The notes under the pieces were generated by a model, which saw only the letters and a program-made list of their open reading frames with translations, was not told the DNA's origin and searched no databases. This document shows, piece by piece, positions 22,273 to 32,702 of a stretch of DNA of 36,096 nucleotides (its first letter is position 1; every line of letters starts with the position of its first letter). Made by a program: the position numbers and the translations under genes. Origin of the DNA: Bryobacterales bacterium (lineage in GTDB: Bacteria; Acidobacteriota; Terriglobia; Bryobacterales; Bryobacteraceae). The stretch spans positions 1 through 36,096 of the forward strand of contig JAEUQG010000512.1 of the NCBI GenBank assembly GCA_016789755.1, written 5' to 3'.

Positions 22273-23915
22273 TGACGGGCGCCGACGGATTGCAGATTGT
22301 GCTGTTTCTGGGCGTGCTGCTGGCCGCGGTGAAGCCGCTGGGCGGCTACATGGCCACGGTTCTGGAGGGGAAGCCTCATCCACTGCGCCAGTGGCTGAAG
22401 GCGGTGGAAGACGGCCTGTATTGGGCCAGCGGGATTCGCCCGGAGCAGAGCATGCCATGGCGCGTGTATGCGGGGGCATTGCTGGCGTTCAACCTGATGG
22501 GCGCGATAGCGGTGTACGGCCTGTTGCGATGGCAGGCGGCGCTGCCCTGGAATCCGCAAGGACTGGGGAATGTAGAGCCGCACACGGCGTGGAACATCGC
22601 CATCAGCTTTGCCACGAACACGAACTGGCAGAACTACGGCGGTGAAACAACGCTGGGGTACTTCGTACAGATGGCGGGGCTCACCGTGCAGAACTTCCTG
22701 TCGGCGGCGACGGGCATGGCGGTGCTGGCGGCGCTGGCGCGAGGCATTGCGGGGCGGTCGACGGAAGGGATTGGAAACTTCTGGGCGGATATAGTGAGGA
22801 GCACGCTGTACGTATTGCTGCCACTATCGCTGGGGCTGGCGATAGCGCTGGTGTCGCAGGGGGTGATTCAGAATCTGGATGCGTATCAGCAGACGGCGCA
22901 CGGGCAGGTGCTGCCGATGGGTCCGGCGGCATCGCAGGTAGCGATCAAGCAGTTGGGGACGAACGGCGGAGGGTTTTTCAACGTAAACTCGGCGCATCCG
23001 TTCGAGAATCCGACACCATTGACGAATTTTCTGGAGATGCTGGCGATCGTGCTGATCCCGGCGGCGCTGTGTTACACCTTCGGCAAGATGGTGGGCGACA
23101 CGCGGCAGGGGTGGGCGCTGCTGGCGGCGATGATGGTGCTGTTTCTTCCGCTGCTGGCAGTAGCGCTCGGGAGCGAGTACGGAGGCGGCGGCAACTGGGA
23201 GGGGAAAGAGGTGCGATTCGGGATCGCGAACTCGGTGCTGTGGGCCGTGGCGACGACGGCGGCATCGAACGGGTCGGTCAATGCGATGCACGATTCGTTC
23301 ACGGCTTTGGGAGGGCTGATTCCGATGTTTCTGATGCAAATGGGAGAGGTCGTGTTCGGGGGTGTGGGATCGGGGTTATACGGAATGGCGATCTTCGCCA
23401 TTCTGGCGGTGTTTCTGGCTGGTTTGATGGTGGGCCGGACCCCGGAGTATTTGGGTAAGAAGATCGAGGCTTTCGATATGAAGATGGTCTCCGTGGCGGT
23501 GCTGGCGCCGCCGTTCTGCGTGCTGCTGGGGACGGCGGTCGCGGTGACGGCTCCGATGGGGCTGAGCGGACTGCAGGACCGGGGGCCGCATGGATTCAGC
23601 GAGATTCTGTATGCGTTCTCGTCAATGGGAAACAACAACGGCAGCGCCTTTGCGGGGTACGGGGCGAACAATGTGCTGGTGAATACGGCCGGGGGCCTGG
23701 CGATGTTTCTGGCGCGGTACTGGGTGGCAGTGCCGGTGCTGGCGCTGGCCGGATCGCTGGCGGGGAAGAAGCGTTTGCCGGCGGGCGCGGGAACATTGCC
23801 GACGCACGGGGCGTTGTTTGTGGCGTTGCTGGCGGCGGTGGTGCTGGTGGTGGGCGCGCTGGCGTTTCTGCCGGCACTGGCGCTGGGGCCGGTGGTGGAG
23901 CATCTGAGGAGTTAA
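22272..23915 (+). CDS. kdpA: Kdp potassium ATPase channel-like subunit KdpA
   Basis: A 547-residue membrane protein, close to the E. coli length (557). KdpA is the K+-selective, channel-like subunit related to TrkH/KtrB. Its four filter-loop regions are visible: TNTNWQNYGGE (about residue 115), GTNGGGFFNVNSAHPFENP (about 229), TAASNGSVNAM (about 327) and FSSMGNNNGSAFAGYG (about 450). It binds K+ on the outside and passes it to KdpB in the high-affinity complex. The start overlaps the kdpF stop (TGATG), and the stop is followed after three bases by kdpB. Base composition is strongly G-biased in codon third positions, unlike genes at the left of the window. Confidence 0.97.
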   Translation: MTGADGLQIVLFLGVLLAAVKPLGGYMATVLEGKPHPLRQWLKAVEDGLYWASGIRPEQSMPWRVYAGALLAFNLMGAIAVYGLLRWQAALPWNPQGLGNVEPHTAWNIAISFATNTNWQNYGGETTLGYFVQMAGLTVQNFLSAATGMAVLAALARGIAGRSTEGIGNFWADIVRSTLYVLLPLSLGLAIALVSQGVIQNLDAYQQTAHGQVLPMGPAASQVAIKQLGTNGGGFFNVNSAHPFENPTPLTNFLEMLAIVLIPAALCYTFGKMVGDTRQGWALLAAMMVLFLPLLAVALGSEYGGGGNWEGKEVRFGIANSVLWAVATTAASNGSVNAMHDSFTALGGLIPMFLMQMGEVVFGGVGSGLYGMAIFAILAVFLAGLMVGRTPEYLGKKIEAFDMKMVSVAVLAPPFCVLLGTAVAVTAPMGLSGLQDRGPHGFSEILYAFSSMGNNNGSAFAGYGANNVLVNTAGGLAMFLARYWVAVPVLALAGSLAGKKRLPAGAGTLPTHGALFVALLAAVVLVVGALAFLPALALGPVVEHLRS

Positions 23916-23918
23916 GCG

Positions 23919-25982
23919 ATGGCAAAGAAGACCAAACGGCGGCTGGAGTGGCGGCTGGTGCGAGAGGCGGCGGGGCAAGCGGTGAAGAAACTGGATCCGC
24001 GGCGGATGGTGCGCAACCCAGTGATGTTCGTGGTGCTGGCAGGCAGCGCCATGACGACGGTGCTGGGGCTGGAGGCTGCATGGAAGGGCGAAGGCGATGC
24101 GCGATTCATTCTGCATGTGAGTGCGTGGCTTTGGTTCACGGTGCTGTTCGGCAATTTCGCCGAGGCAATGGCGGAAGGGGGCGGCAAAGCGCAAGCGAAC
24201 GAACTGCGCAAGAGCCGGAAGAGCGTCACGGCGCACCGGCTGGGCGAAGGGCGGTATGGATCGGAATGGACGGATGTGGCGGGGGAGACGCTGGCGATCG
24301 GGGATTTCGTATTGGTGCGGGCGGGCGAGGTGATCCCGATGGACGGAGAAGTGGCGGAGGGCGCGGCGTCGGTGGATGAAAGCGCGATCACGGGGGAGAG
24401 CGCGCCAGTCATTCGGGAGAGCGGCGGGGACCGTTCGAGCGTGACGGGAGGAACGCGGGTTCTTTCCGACTGGCTGGTGATCCGCATCACAGCGGCCGCG
24501 GGCGGAAGCTTTCTGGAGCGGATGATTGCGATGGTGGAAGGGGCCAAGCGGCAACGCACTCCGAATGAGATTGCGTTGAACATCCTCCTGGCGGCGCTGA
24601 CCATTGTATTTCTGCTGGTCACGGCGACGTTGCTGCCGTTCTCGCTATACAGCGTGCGCGAAGCGGGGGAAGGTTCGCCGGTGAGCGTGACCGTGTTGGT
24701 GGCGCTGCTGGTCTGTTTGATTCCAACGACCATCGGGGCGCTGCTTTCGGCGATCGGCATCGCGGGGATGGACCGCATGTTGCAGGCAAATGTGCTGGCG
24801 ATGTCGGGGCGAGCAGTGGAGGCGGCGGGGGATGTGGACGTGCTGCTGCTGGACAAGACGGGGACGATTACGTTGGGCAACCGGCAGGCGGTAGGCTTTC
24901 TGCCCGCACAAGGAGTGACCGAGGCGCAACTGGCGGATGCAGCGCAACTGGCTTCGCTGGCGGACGAGACTCCGGAGGGGCGCAGCGTGGTGGTGCTGGC
25001 GAAGGAGAGGTTCCAGTTGCGGGAACGGGATGTGCAGACATTGGGAGCGCATTTTGTGCCGTTCACGGCGAGGACCCGGATGAGCGGTGTGGATCTGGAT
25101 GGGCGGGCGATTCGCAAGGGCGCGGCCGATGCCGTGCGGACGCATGTGGATGCGCTGGGGGGCCATTTTCCGGCCGATGTGCAGGGGGCGGTGGAGTTGG
25201 TGGCAAAGCAGGGCGGAACACCGCTCGCCGTATGCGACGGAGCGCGGGTGCTGGGAGTGATTCATTTGAAGGACATTGTGAAGGGTGGGATGAAGGAGCG
25301 ATTCCGGCAACTGCGGCAGTCCGGGATACATACGATCATGATCACGGGCGACAATCCGCTGACGGCGGCTGCGATCGCGGCCGAAGCCGGGGTGGATGAG
25401 TATCTGGCGGAGGCGACTCCAGAGCGCAAACTGGAGCTGATTCGCGAGAAGCAGGCCGAAGGCAGGCTGGTGGCGATGACGGGGGATGGGACGAACGATG
25501 CCCCGGCGCTGGCGCAGGCGGATGTGGCGGTAGCGATGAACTCCGGAACGCAGGCGGCAAAGGAGGCGGGGAACATGGTGGACCTGGACTCGAATCCGAC
25601 GAAGCTGATTGAGATTGTAGCGATCGGGAAACAGATGCTGATGACGCGTGGGGCACTGACAACATTTTCCACGGCGAACGATGTGGCGAAGTACTTCGCG
25701 ATCATTCCAGCGGCGTTCGTCACGGTGTATCCGGAATTAGGGGCGCTGAACGTGATGGGGCTGGCTACGCCGGAAAGCGCCATTCTGTCCGCGGTGATCT
25801 TCAATGCGCTGATCATCGTGGCGCTGATTCCGCTGGCGCTGCAAGGGATCAGGTACCGGGCGGAGGCGGCGGAGACGCTGCTGCGGCGGCATTTGCTGTT
25901 ATACGGAGTGGGCGGCGTGATGCTGCCGTTTGCGGGGATCAAGGCGGTGGACGTAGTGCTGGCGGGCCTTGGATTGGCCTGA
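23919..25982 (+). CDS. kdpB: Kdp potassium ATPase catalytic subunit KdpB
   Basis: A 687-residue P-type ATPase (type IA). Motifs in order: actuator TGES ([17 protein letters not shown]), phosphorylation site DKTGTIT with Asp312, the nucleotide-binding region, and the hinge [19 protein letters not shown]. It hydrolyses ATP to drive K+ uptake through KdpA. All catalytic residues appear intact. ATG 23919 follows GAGGAG; the gap after kdpA is three bases, so the gene is co-translated. kdpC follows after 12 bases. Confidence 0.97.
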   Translation: MAKKTKRRLEWRLVREAAGQAVKKLDPRRMVRNPVMFVVLAGSAMTTVLGLEAAWKGEGDARFILHVSAWLWFTVLFGNFAEAMAEGGGKAQANELRKSRKSVTAHRLGEGRYGSEWTDVAGETLAIGDFVLVRAGEVIPMDGEVAEGAASVDESAITGESAPVIRESGGDRSSVTGGTRVLSDWLVIRITAAAGGSFLERMIAMVEGAKRQRTPNEIALNILLAALTIVFLLVTATLLPFSLYSVREAGEGSPVSVTVLVALLVCLIPTTIGALLSAIGIAGMDRMLQANVLAMSGRAVEAAGDVDVLLLDKTGTITLGNRQAVGFLPAQGVTEAQLADAAQLASLADETPEGRSVVVLAKERFQLRERDVQTLGAHFVPFTARTRMSGVDLDGRAIRKGAADAVRTHVDALGGHFPADVQGAVELVAKQGGTPLAVCDGARVLGVIHLKDIVKGGMKERFRQLRQSGIHTIMITGDNPLTAAAIAAEAGVDEYLAEATPERKLELIREKQAEGRLVAMTGDGTNDAPALAQADVAVAMNSGTQAAKEAGNMVDLDSNPTKLIEIVAIGKQMLMTRGALTTFSTANDVAKYFAIIPAAFVTVYPELGALNVMGLATPESAILSAVIFNALIIVALIPLALQGIRYRAEAAETLLRRHLLLYGVGGVMLPFAGIKAVDVVLAGLGLA

Positions 25983-25994
25983 GGAGGATGGGAG

Positions 25995-26567
25995 ATGTGG
26001 AAACAATTTCGAGTTGCCATGTTGTTGCTGTTCTGGATGAGCCTGCTGACGGGGGTAGCCTATCCGTTGCTGACCTGCGCGGTGGCGGAGGCATTCTTCG
26101 CAGAGAAGGCGCACGGAAGCCTGGTGCGGAGGGACGGCAGAATTGTTGGGTCGCGGCTGATCGGGCGGTGGTATGAAGAGGGACGGTACTTCTGGCCGCG
26201 GCCCTCGGCGACGGGGCCGGGGCCGTACAACGGCGCGTCGAGTTCGGGATCGAATCTGGGGCCGCTGCATGCCGATCTGGCCAAGGGGCGGGCGGCGCGG
26301 CAGGCGGCGCTGTGGGAGGTGGACAAGGGGAACCGGAGGGCGGCTCCGGCGGATTTGCTGACGGCATCGGGGAGCGGATTGGACCCGCACATCTCGCCGG
26401 CGGCGGCGGCGTATCAGGCGGAGCGGGTGGCGAAGGCGCGGGGACTGCGGGGAGAGCAAGTCGAGGCCCTGATCGCGGCGGCGACGGAAGGACGGCAGTT
26501 CGGCATTCTGGGCGAGGCGCGGGTGAATGTGCTCGAATTAAACCTGTCGTTGGATGATTTGCAGTAA
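25995..26567 (+). CDS. kdpC: Kdp potassium ATPase subunit KdpC
   Basis: A 190-residue protein with one N-terminal membrane helix (FRVAMLLLFWMSLLTGVAYP) and a soluble part with the KdpC hallmarks GSRLIGRWY, YFWPRPSATG, GASSSGSNLGP and SGSGLDPHISPAAA. KdpC assists ATP binding by KdpB and completes the KdpFABC complex. GGGAG at 25988-25992 sits just before ATG 25995. It is 11 bases from kdpD, again within one operon. Confidence 0.96.
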   Translation: MWKQFRVAMLLLFWMSLLTGVAYPLLTCAVAEAFFAEKAHGSLVRRDGRIVGSRLIGRWYEEGRYFWPRPSATGPGPYNGASSSGSNLGPLHADLAKGRAARQAALWEVDKGNRRAAPADLLTASGSGLDPHISPAAAAYQAERVAKARGLRGEQVEALIAAATEGRQFGILGEARVNVLELNLSLDDLQ

Positions 26568-26578
26568 GAGGAGAATGC

Positions 26579-29233
26579 GTGGAAGACGGGGATCGGCGAC
26601 CCAATCCGGATGAACTGCTGGAGCGCGTAGCGGCGCGGGAGCAACGGGCAGGGCGTGGGAGACTGAAGATCTTCTTCGGGGCGATGGCGGGAGTGGGCAA
26701 GACCTACGCGATGCTGGAGGCCGGCCGGGCCCAACAGAGGGCTGGGGTGGATGTGGTGGCGGGTTACGTGGAAACGCATGGACGCAAGGAGACCGAGGCG
26801 GTGATGGCGGGGCTCGAAGTGCTGCCGCGGAAGGAGGTGGAATACAAGGGGATGCGGCTGACGGAGTTCGACCTGGAGGGGGCGCTGGCACGGCGTCCGG
26901 CCCTGTTGCTGGTGGATGAACTGGCGCACACGAACGCGGCGGGGAGCCGTCATGCGAAGCGGTGGCAGGATGTGATGGAGTTGCTGGGGGCGGGCATCGA
27001 TGTGCACACGACGCTGAACGTGCAGCACCTGGAGAGTCTGCGCGATGTGGTGGGGCAGGTGACGGGAGTGGCGGTGCGCGAGACGATGCCGGATTCGGTG
27101 GTGGACGACGCCGATGAGATCGAGCTGGTGGATCTGCCGGCGGAGGATCTGTTGCGGCGGTTGGCGGAGGGGAAAATATACGCGTCGGAGCAGGCGCGGC
27201 GCGCGGCGCAACATTTCTTCCGCCCGGGGAACCTGATTGCGTTACGCGAGATGGCGCTGCGCAAGACGGCGGACCGTGTGGACGCGCAGATGCGGGATTA
27301 CCGGCGCTCGCAGGCGATCGGTGAGACGTGGGCGGTGAGGGAGCGGTTGTTGGTGTGCGTGGGACCGAGTCCATATTCGGCGCAATTGGTGCGGGCCACG
27401 GCGCGGCTGGCGGCACGGTCTGAAGCGCCGTGGTCGGCGGTATTCGTGGAGACTCCGGGACTTGCCGATGCGGAGGAGGCGGTGAGAGCCCGGGTGCTCG
27501 AGACGCTGCGGCTGGCCGAGCAGTTGGGAGGCTCTGCGGTGACGTTGCCGGGGATGAAGGTAAGCAGCGCGGTGCTGCAGTATGCGCGAACGGCCAACGT
27601 GACGGCGATCGTGGTGGGAAAGCCGCGGGAGGCGTTGTGGCGGCGGTTGTGGCGGGGATCGCTGGTGGATGAACTACTGCGCGAGAGCGGGGACATCGAG
27701 ATCCATGCGATTCAAGGAGGGGCGGCGGAAGGACCCGGCCCCGGGATGAAAATGGCGGCGCCACGGGCAAGGGAGATTGCATACACGGTGGGGATGGTGG
27801 CCCTGTGCACGGCACTGACGTTGCTACTGCGCTCCACGCTGGCGGCGGTGAATCTGGCGATGATTTACCTGTTGGGGGTGATCGGTGTAGCGATGCGGAG
27901 CAGCCGGGAGGCGGCGTTTCTGGCCTCGGCGCTGAGCATTGCGGCTTTCGACTTTTTCTGTGTGCCTCCTTATTTGACGTTCGCGGTGGCGGACTACCAG
28001 TATCTGGTGACGTTCGCGGTGATGCTTGTTGTGGCGATGCTGATCAGCCACTTGACGGCAGGGATGCGGGAACAGGCGCAACGGGCGGCGGAGCGGGAAG
28101 GGCGGACACAAGCGCTGTATGCGTTTACGAAGGAGCTGGCGGGGGAACCGGCTGCGTTCGAGGCGGCGCGGCGATCGGCGCTGCGGATCGGGCAGCTATT
28201 TGAGCGTCCGGCGATGATTCTGCTGCCGGAAGAGGGCAGGATCACGTTCCGGAAGAGGACGTCGGACCGACCCATCGCGGCGGGTTCCGAGGAGGCGATT
28301 GCGCAGTGGGTATTTGACCGCGGTGAGATGGCGGGGCAAGGCACGGACACTCTGTCCGGGGCGTCGGCTCTGTACCTGCCGCTGAAGGCGGGCGGGGCCG
28401 TGTTGGGAGTGCTCGCCTTGGGTGGAGATGGGTCCCTGACGGCTTCGCCGGAGAGGCTTCACCAGTTGGAGTTGTTCGCGGCGCAAACAGCGGCGGCACT
28501 GGAGCGCATTCGGTCCGGGCAAGCGATCCGGGAATCGGAGTTGCGGATGCAGACGGAGGAGATGCGCAGTTCGCTGCTGAGCGCGGTGTCGCACGATTTG
28601 CGGACTCCGCTGGCGACTATTACGGGGGCCGCGACGAGTCTGCGGGATCAATGGGAGAGGCTTCCCGCGGAGGCGCGCAGCGAGTTGCTCGAGAGCATTG
28701 CCGAGGAAGGGGAACGAATGGGAAGGCTGGTGCAGAACCTGTTGGAAATGACACGCCTCGATGCGGGAGGAGTGGAGATCCACAGGGATTGGCATACGGT
28801 GGAGGAGATGGTGGGTGCGGCGCTGGAACGGATGGAGAAGCCGTTGGCCCGGCATGCAGTGAAGACGGCGCTGGAGGAGCGGCTGCCACTGGTCCAGGTG
28901 GACGATGTGCTGATGCAGCAGGTTCTGGTGAATCTTCTGGAGAACGCGGCGAAGTACACGCCGGCGGGGACGGAAGTGGAGATTGCGGCGTATGCCGGCA
29001 ACCGCGGGGTGGTGGTGGAAGTGCGCGACCGCGGGCCGGGATTCGCGGCAGGGGAGGAAGCGCACGTTTTCGAGAAATTCTATCGGGGGAGCACAGAGGG
29101 AGTGCGCGGTGTAGGATTGGGGTTGGCGATTTCGCAGGCGATCGTCCGCGCGCATGGAGGCAGCATTACGGCAGCAAACCGCGCGGGGGGCGGGGCCGTG
29201 ATCCGAATCGTGCTGGCGGGTGGAGAGGAATGA
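26579..29233 (+). CDS. kdpD: Sensor histidine kinase KdpD
   Basis: An 884-residue sensor. Order of domains: KdpD N-terminal domain with P-loop GAMAGVGKT (34-42) and LLLVDELAHTNA, a universal-stress-like part at about 245-370, four membrane helices at about 395-495, a GAF-like region at about 510-640, then HisKA with SHDLRTPLATITG (phospho-acceptor His672) and an HATPase core with NLLENAAKYT, DRGPGF and VGLGLAISQA. It senses low K+ or turgor and phosphorylates KdpE. GTG 26579 is preceded by GAGGAG at 26568-26573; an ATG at 26575 is in another frame and stops quickly. The stop overlaps the kdpE start by ATGA. Confidence 0.96.
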   Translation: MEDGDRRPNPDELLERVAAREQRAGRGRLKIFFGAMAGVGKTYAMLEAGRAQQRAGVDVVAGYVETHGRKETEAVMAGLEVLPRKEVEYKGMRLTEFDLEGALARRPALLLVDELAHTNAAGSRHAKRWQDVMELLGAGIDVHTTLNVQHLESLRDVVGQVTGVAVRETMPDSVVDDADEIELVDLPAEDLLRRLAEGKIYASEQARRAAQHFFRPGNLIALREMALRKTADRVDAQMRDYRRSQAIGETWAVRERLLVCVGPSPYSAQLVRATARLAARSEAPWSAVFVETPGLADAEEAVRARVLETLRLAEQLGGSAVTLPGMKVSSAVLQYARTANVTAIVVGKPREALWRRLWRGSLVDELLRESGDIEIHAIQGGAAEGPGPGMKMAAPRAREIAYTVGMVALCTALTLLLRSTLAAVNLAMIYLLGVIGVAMRSSREAAFLASALSIAAFDFFCVPPYLTFAVADYQYLVTFAVMLVVAMLISHLTAGMREQAQRAAEREGRTQALYAFTKELAGEPAAFEAARRSALRIGQLFERPAMILLPEEGRITFRKRTSDRPIAAGSEEAIAQWVFDRGEMAGQGTDTLSGASALYLPLKAGGAVLGVLALGGDGSLTASPERLHQLELFAAQTAAALERIRSGQAIRESELRMQTEEMRSSLLSAVSHDLRTPLATITGAATSLRDQWERLPAEARSELLESIAEEGERMGRLVQNLLEMTRLDAGGVEIHRDWHTVEEMVGAALERMEKPLARHAVKTALEERLPLVQVDDVLMQQVLVNLLENAAKYTPAGTEVEIAAYAGNRGVVVEVRDRGPGFAAGEEAHVFEKFYRGSTEGVRGVGLGLAISQAIVRAHGGSITAANRAGGGAVIRIVLAGGEE

Positions 29234-29910
29234 ACGCGGAAGTGTTAGTGATTGAGGACGACGCGCAGATCCGGCGCTTTTTGCGGGCGGCGCTGGTTGC
29301 GGAGAATTACCGAGTGCATGAGGCATTGACGGCGGCGGAGGGGATGGCGCAAGCGGCGGCGCGGCAGCCGGACCTGGTGTTGTTGGATTTGGGATTGCCG
29401 GATGGGGACGGGTTGCCGGTGATCGCGGCGATCCGGCAGTGGAGCCAGATGCCGATTGTGGTGCTCTCGGCGCGGGGGCAGGAGAAAGACAAGATTGCGG
29501 CGCTGGACGCCGGGGCGGACGACTACGTCGCCAAGCCGTTTGCGACCGGGGAGTTGCTGGCGCGGATGAGAGCGGCACTGCGCCGAGTGGCGCGGGTGGG
29601 GTCTTCGACGGTGTTTCAGGTGGGGGATCTGGCGGTGGATTTGGAGGCTCGGGTAGTGAAGCTAAAGGGGGAAGATGTACATCTGACGCCGATCGAGTTC
29701 AGGCTTTTGCAGACCATGATCCGGCATGCGGGAAGGGTGGTGACGCAACGGCAGTTGCTGAACGAAGTGTGGGGTCCGCAGCATGTGGAGCAGTCACAAT
29801 ATCTGCGGGTGTACATGGGGCAGTTGCGGCGGAAGCTGGAGGCGGACGCGGCGCGTCCGCGCTACCTGCGGACAGAGACAGGTGTCGGGTACCGGTTAGC
29901 GATGGACTGA
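29230..29910 (+). CDS. kdpE: Response regulator KdpE (OmpR/PhoB family)
   Basis: A 226-residue regulator. The receiver domain has the acidic pair E10/D11, phospho-acceptor Asp53 (VLLDLGLPDGDG), Ser80 and Lys102 (DDYVAKPF). The C-terminal winged helix has LTPIEFRLLQTM, RVVTQRQLLNEVWG and TGVGYRL, typical of OmpR/PhoB regulators. It should bind the direct repeats at 22014-22065 to induce kdp. ATG 29230 overlaps the kdpD stop (ATGA). Its stop (29908-29910) lies 24 bases from the convergent DUF1501 gene end, with no clear terminator between. Confidence 0.96.
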   Translation: MNAEVLVIEDDAQIRRFLRAALVAENYRVHEALTAAEGMAQAAARQPDLVLLDLGLPDGDGLPVIAAIRQWSQMPIVVLSARGQEKDKIAALDAGADDYVAKPFATGELLARMRAALRRVARVGSSTVFQVGDLAVDLEARVVKLKGEDVHLTPIEFRLLQTMIRHAGRVVTQRQLLNEVWGPQHVEQSQYLRVYMGQLRRKLEADAARPRYLRTETGVGYRLAMD

Positions 29911-29934
29911 GTTCGGCGGGGCCGGCCGGCGGCT

Positions 29935-31242
29935 TCAGCCGAGGAAGCCTAGGTCCGCATTCGGGAAATTGCCGATGTTCGCCATCACCGAGCCCAAGGC
30001 GGTGCGCGGGACTCCGAACCAGGTGGCCAGCGTGGCGCCGTACTGATCCATCGAGGTGGTGGGGACCCACACGCCGCGGCCGCTGGCATCGTCAGGGGAA
30101 TTGATGGCCACGGTGGGGAAACGGCCGTACATTTCACCGCCCTTCACGGCGCCGCCGAGGACGAAGTGATGGCTTCCCCAGCCATGGTCGGAGCCGGCCC
30201 CGGAGCTGGGATTGAGCGTTCGTCCGAACTCGCTTTCGGTGAAGGTGGTTACCTGGGAGGCGATGCCCAACTCCTCGGTGGCACGGTAGAAGGCGCCGAG
30301 GGCGGGCCCGAGCTGGTTGAACAAGGCGTCCTGGGCGGAGATCTGGTTGATGTGCGTGTCCCACCCGCCGATGGAGGTGAAGAAGACCTGGCGGGTGACG
30401 CCGAACTGATTGCGGGCGCGGATGAGCCGGGCGATCTGCTCCAACTGGCGGCCGAGTCCGGTTGCCGGAAAGGCGGTTGCCAGGGGCGCGCTGGAGGAAA
30501 GCACGCTGCTGAGGAGGCTGGAAATGCGCAGGCCTTCAGCGGTGATCTGGCTGCCTGCCTGGACGAGCAGATAGCCCTGATCGCTGAGCAGCATCTCCTG
30601 ATAGGCACGCAGCCGGGCCTGCTGTTCCGGGGCGGTGCTGAAGCCGGCGAGGCTGGGCGGGGCGCCGGGATTGATGAGGGCGGGCTTGGTCTCCTTGCCC
30701 ATCAGAAAGACGGTATTGCCGGCGAGCGACACGGTGCTGTAACTCTTGTTGGCGTTCATTGAGGCGAGGCTGTCGGCGGCGCGTCCAGCCCAGCCGTTGA
30801 CGGCGCTGCCGTCGGCGACCGAGCACTGCCACTGCATCTGCTGATCGGAGTGGGAGAAGAGATTGTTGGGCAGGGCGACGGAGCGCTGCCGGTATTCGTC
30901 GCGGGTGACCGGACGGACGAGCATGCCGACGTTGGCGACGATGGCCGCCTTCTTCTGATCGTAGAGCGTTTTAAGGTCGGCGAGCCGCGGATGCAATCCG
31001 AAGTTGCCCACCGGGAGCAGGGTATTCTGGGCCAAGGCGAGCCCGCCGCGGGCTGCCTGATAGCCGGCATAGGCCTGGGACTGCATGGGCACAACAGTGT
31101 TGTTGCAGTCGTTGCCGCCGAACAGGAAGACGCAGACGAGCGCCTTGTAATCGTCTCCAGCCGCCATGAGGTGAAGCTTCGAGAGCCGCTCCACCGCCGC
31201 GGCGCCAATCATTCCATTGATGAAGTTTCTTCTGCTGATCAT
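29935..31242 (-). CDS. Tat-exported DUF1501 family protein
   Basis: The product (435 residues from ATG 31242) starts MISRRNFINGMIGAAAVERL, a Tat-like signal. The family signature includes LVCVFLFGGNDCNNTVVP, NVGMLVRPVTRDEYR, LFSHSDQQMQWQ, VFFTSIGGWDTHINQ, TFTESEFGRTLNPS and GSDHGWGSHHFVLGG. DUF1501 proteins are alkaline-phosphatase/sulfatase-fold proteins almost always paired with DUF1800, with no settled function. A longer GTG start at 31257 is possible, but GGAGG just before the ATG supports 31242. The gap to the upstream DUF1800 stop is only 14 bases, so the two genes form an operon. The protein looks complete. Confidence 0.9.
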   Translation of the reverse strand: MISRRNFINGMIGAAAVERLSKLHLMAAGDDYKALVCVFLFGGNDCNNTVVPMQSQAYAGYQAARGGLALAQNTLLPVGNFGLHPRLADLKTLYDQKKAAIVANVGMLVRPVTRDEYRQRSVALPNNLFSHSDQQMQWQCSVADGSAVNGWAGRAADSLASMNANKSYSTVSLAGNTVFLMGKETKPALINPGAPPSLAGFSTAPEQQARLRAYQEMLLSDQGYLLVQAGSQITAEGLRISSLLSSVLSSSAPLATAFPATGLGRQLEQIARLIRARNQFGVTRQVFFTSIGGWDTHINQISAQDALFNQLGPALGAFYRATEELGIASQVTTFTESEFGRTLNPSSGAGSDHGWGSHHFVLGGAVKGGEMYGRFPTVAINSPDDASGRGVWVPTTSMDQYGATLATWFGVPRTALGSVMANIGNFPNADLGFLG

Positions 31243-31256
31243 CGGATTTCCCTCCA

Positions 31257-32618
31257 CTACTGCTGCACCTGATAGAGCAACGACGATGCGCTGAGATAAA
31301 TGGCCGTTTGAGCCTGATAGACGGGGTCTTCGCTGTAGGCCATGGCCGCCAGAATCTGCTCGCGCGTGGCGTCGGTCATTCGGCCGTGCAAGAGCACGCG
31401 GTTCATCGCCTCGCTGGCATACCAGGGATGGACGGCGGCGAGGTTCATGAGCGGAGTGAGGTCCATGGTGACGGTGGCCCCGAGCCGGGAGAACGCCACG
31501 GCATCGGCGAAATTGGCCCGCGCGAGCGCGTTGGCGGGAGTCATGATTTCGAACTCCGGGGCGAGGACGCCGGGCGAGCCGGGCAGTTCGTACAGGAGAG
31601 GGAAATAGTTGAAGACCGTGGGCGCGGTGAAGAGGGTCTGTCCCATCGTGGCGGCGCGTCCGGCGAGTCCGTTGGCTTCGGCCACCGTCGCGCCCAAGGC
31701 GCGCAGCAGCGAGGTCACATAGAGCACGGGTTCGCGTAGGTGTCCGTAGCCGGGGGGCGCATCCGACTCATCGCCGAGGCGCGCTTCGGGATCGAGCAGA
31801 ATGGCCTTCACCACCGCTTTCAAATCGCCACGCGCGCCGCCTGTTCCGCGCTCGAAGGCCGCGGCGACGCGAGCCACGTAGGCGGGACTCGGGTTGCTGG
31901 TGACCAGCGAGCCGATGAGCCGGCGGGCGACGAAGGGGCCGACGTTGGGATGCTCGAACAGATGGTTGAGCGCGGTATCGAGATCCTGGCGCGCGGTCAA
32001 GCCCGCCTGAATACGGAAGCCGTCGAGGAGAACCTTCGCCGAGGTGTCGTGATTGGCTTCCCAGGGCACCATCTTTCCGGTGTAATAAGCCGGATTGATG
32101 GCCGCGGGGGCGCGTCCGGGGGTAGGCGGAAAAGTCCAGCCGGTGAAGACGAGGGCAAGGTTCTCAATGGTGGACTGGGTGTAGGCCGGCACCGGCTTGC
32201 CCTGGGCATCGAGCACAGGGGCGCCGTCGGGGTTCAGCTTCACGGTTCCCACGGTGAACAACTGCATAATTTCGCGGGCGTAGTTCTCATTGGCATTGAT
32301 GCCTCGCGCCCGATCCGGCTTGACGTTGTTCACCATGTCGAGATAGCGGCCCATGGTGGGGTTGAGCGTCATCTCCTCCATCAACTTGCGGTAGTTGCCG
32401 AAGGCCTGCTCGTTCAAGATGCGCAGGTAGGGAACCATCATGCGGGCCTGGTTTGTCTTGGCCGCCGAGACAACCCAGATCTGATGGAGGGCGAAGGCGA
32501 CGCGCTGGCGGAGCTGATCCGGCTCCTGAATGGCGTTGTAGAAGAAGCGCCGCTGGGCGGGAGTGAGCGATTGCAGGGTGTCTTCGACGGGGACTTCGGG
32601 GTAGTCGGAGGGGGGCAA
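31257..32618 (-). CDS. DUF1800 family protein, 3' part of an amber-interrupted gene
   Basis: The second part of a DUF1800 protein. The first possible start after the amber codon is TTG 32618, giving 453 residues. Family features: the FFYNAIQEPDQLRQRVAFALHQIW region (here split), YLRILNEQAFGNYRKLM, NENYAREIMQLFTVG and LVFTGWTF, then HPNVGPFVARRLIGSLV. The reading frame runs open from just after the TAG (32702) and includes KASWGPSPDSIVDVRQKGFE and AWIDEQFALPPSDYP, the conserved DUF1800 N-terminal block, so the TTG start is very unlikely to be natural. DUF1800 proteins are exported partners of DUF1501 with no settled activity. If the amber is real, this part is untranslated or relies on readthrough. 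Confidence 0.8.
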   Translation of the reverse strand: MPPSDYPEVPVEDTLQSLTPAQRRFFYNAIQEPDQLRQRVAFALHQIWVVSAAKTNQARMMVPYLRILNEQAFGNYRKLMEEMTLNPTMGRYLDMVNNVKPDRARGINANENYAREIMQLFTVGTVKLNPDGAPVLDAQGKPVPAYTQSTIENLALVFTGWTFPPTPGRAPAAINPAYYTGKMVPWEANHDTSAKVLLDGFRIQAGLTARQDLDTALNHLFEHPNVGPFVARRLIGSLVTSNPSPAYVARVAAAFERGTGGARGDLKAVVKAILLDPEARLGDESDAPPGYGHLREPVLYVTSLLRALGATVAEANGLAGRAATMGQTLFTAPTVFNYFPLLYELPGSPGVLAPEFEIMTPANALARANFADAVAFSRLGATVTMDLTPLMNLAAVHPWYASEAMNRVLLHGRMTDATREQILAAMAYSEDPVYQAQTAIYLSASSLLYQVQQ

Positions 32619-32702
32619 GGCGAACTGCTCGTCAATCCAGGCCTCGAAGCCCTTCTGCCGGACATCGACGATGGAGTCGGGGGAAGGGCCCCAGGAGGCT
32701 TT

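Noticed and set aside
29911..29934. Rho-independent terminator between kdpE and the DUF1501 gene
   Set aside because: The GC-rich stretch has no following T-run on either strand.
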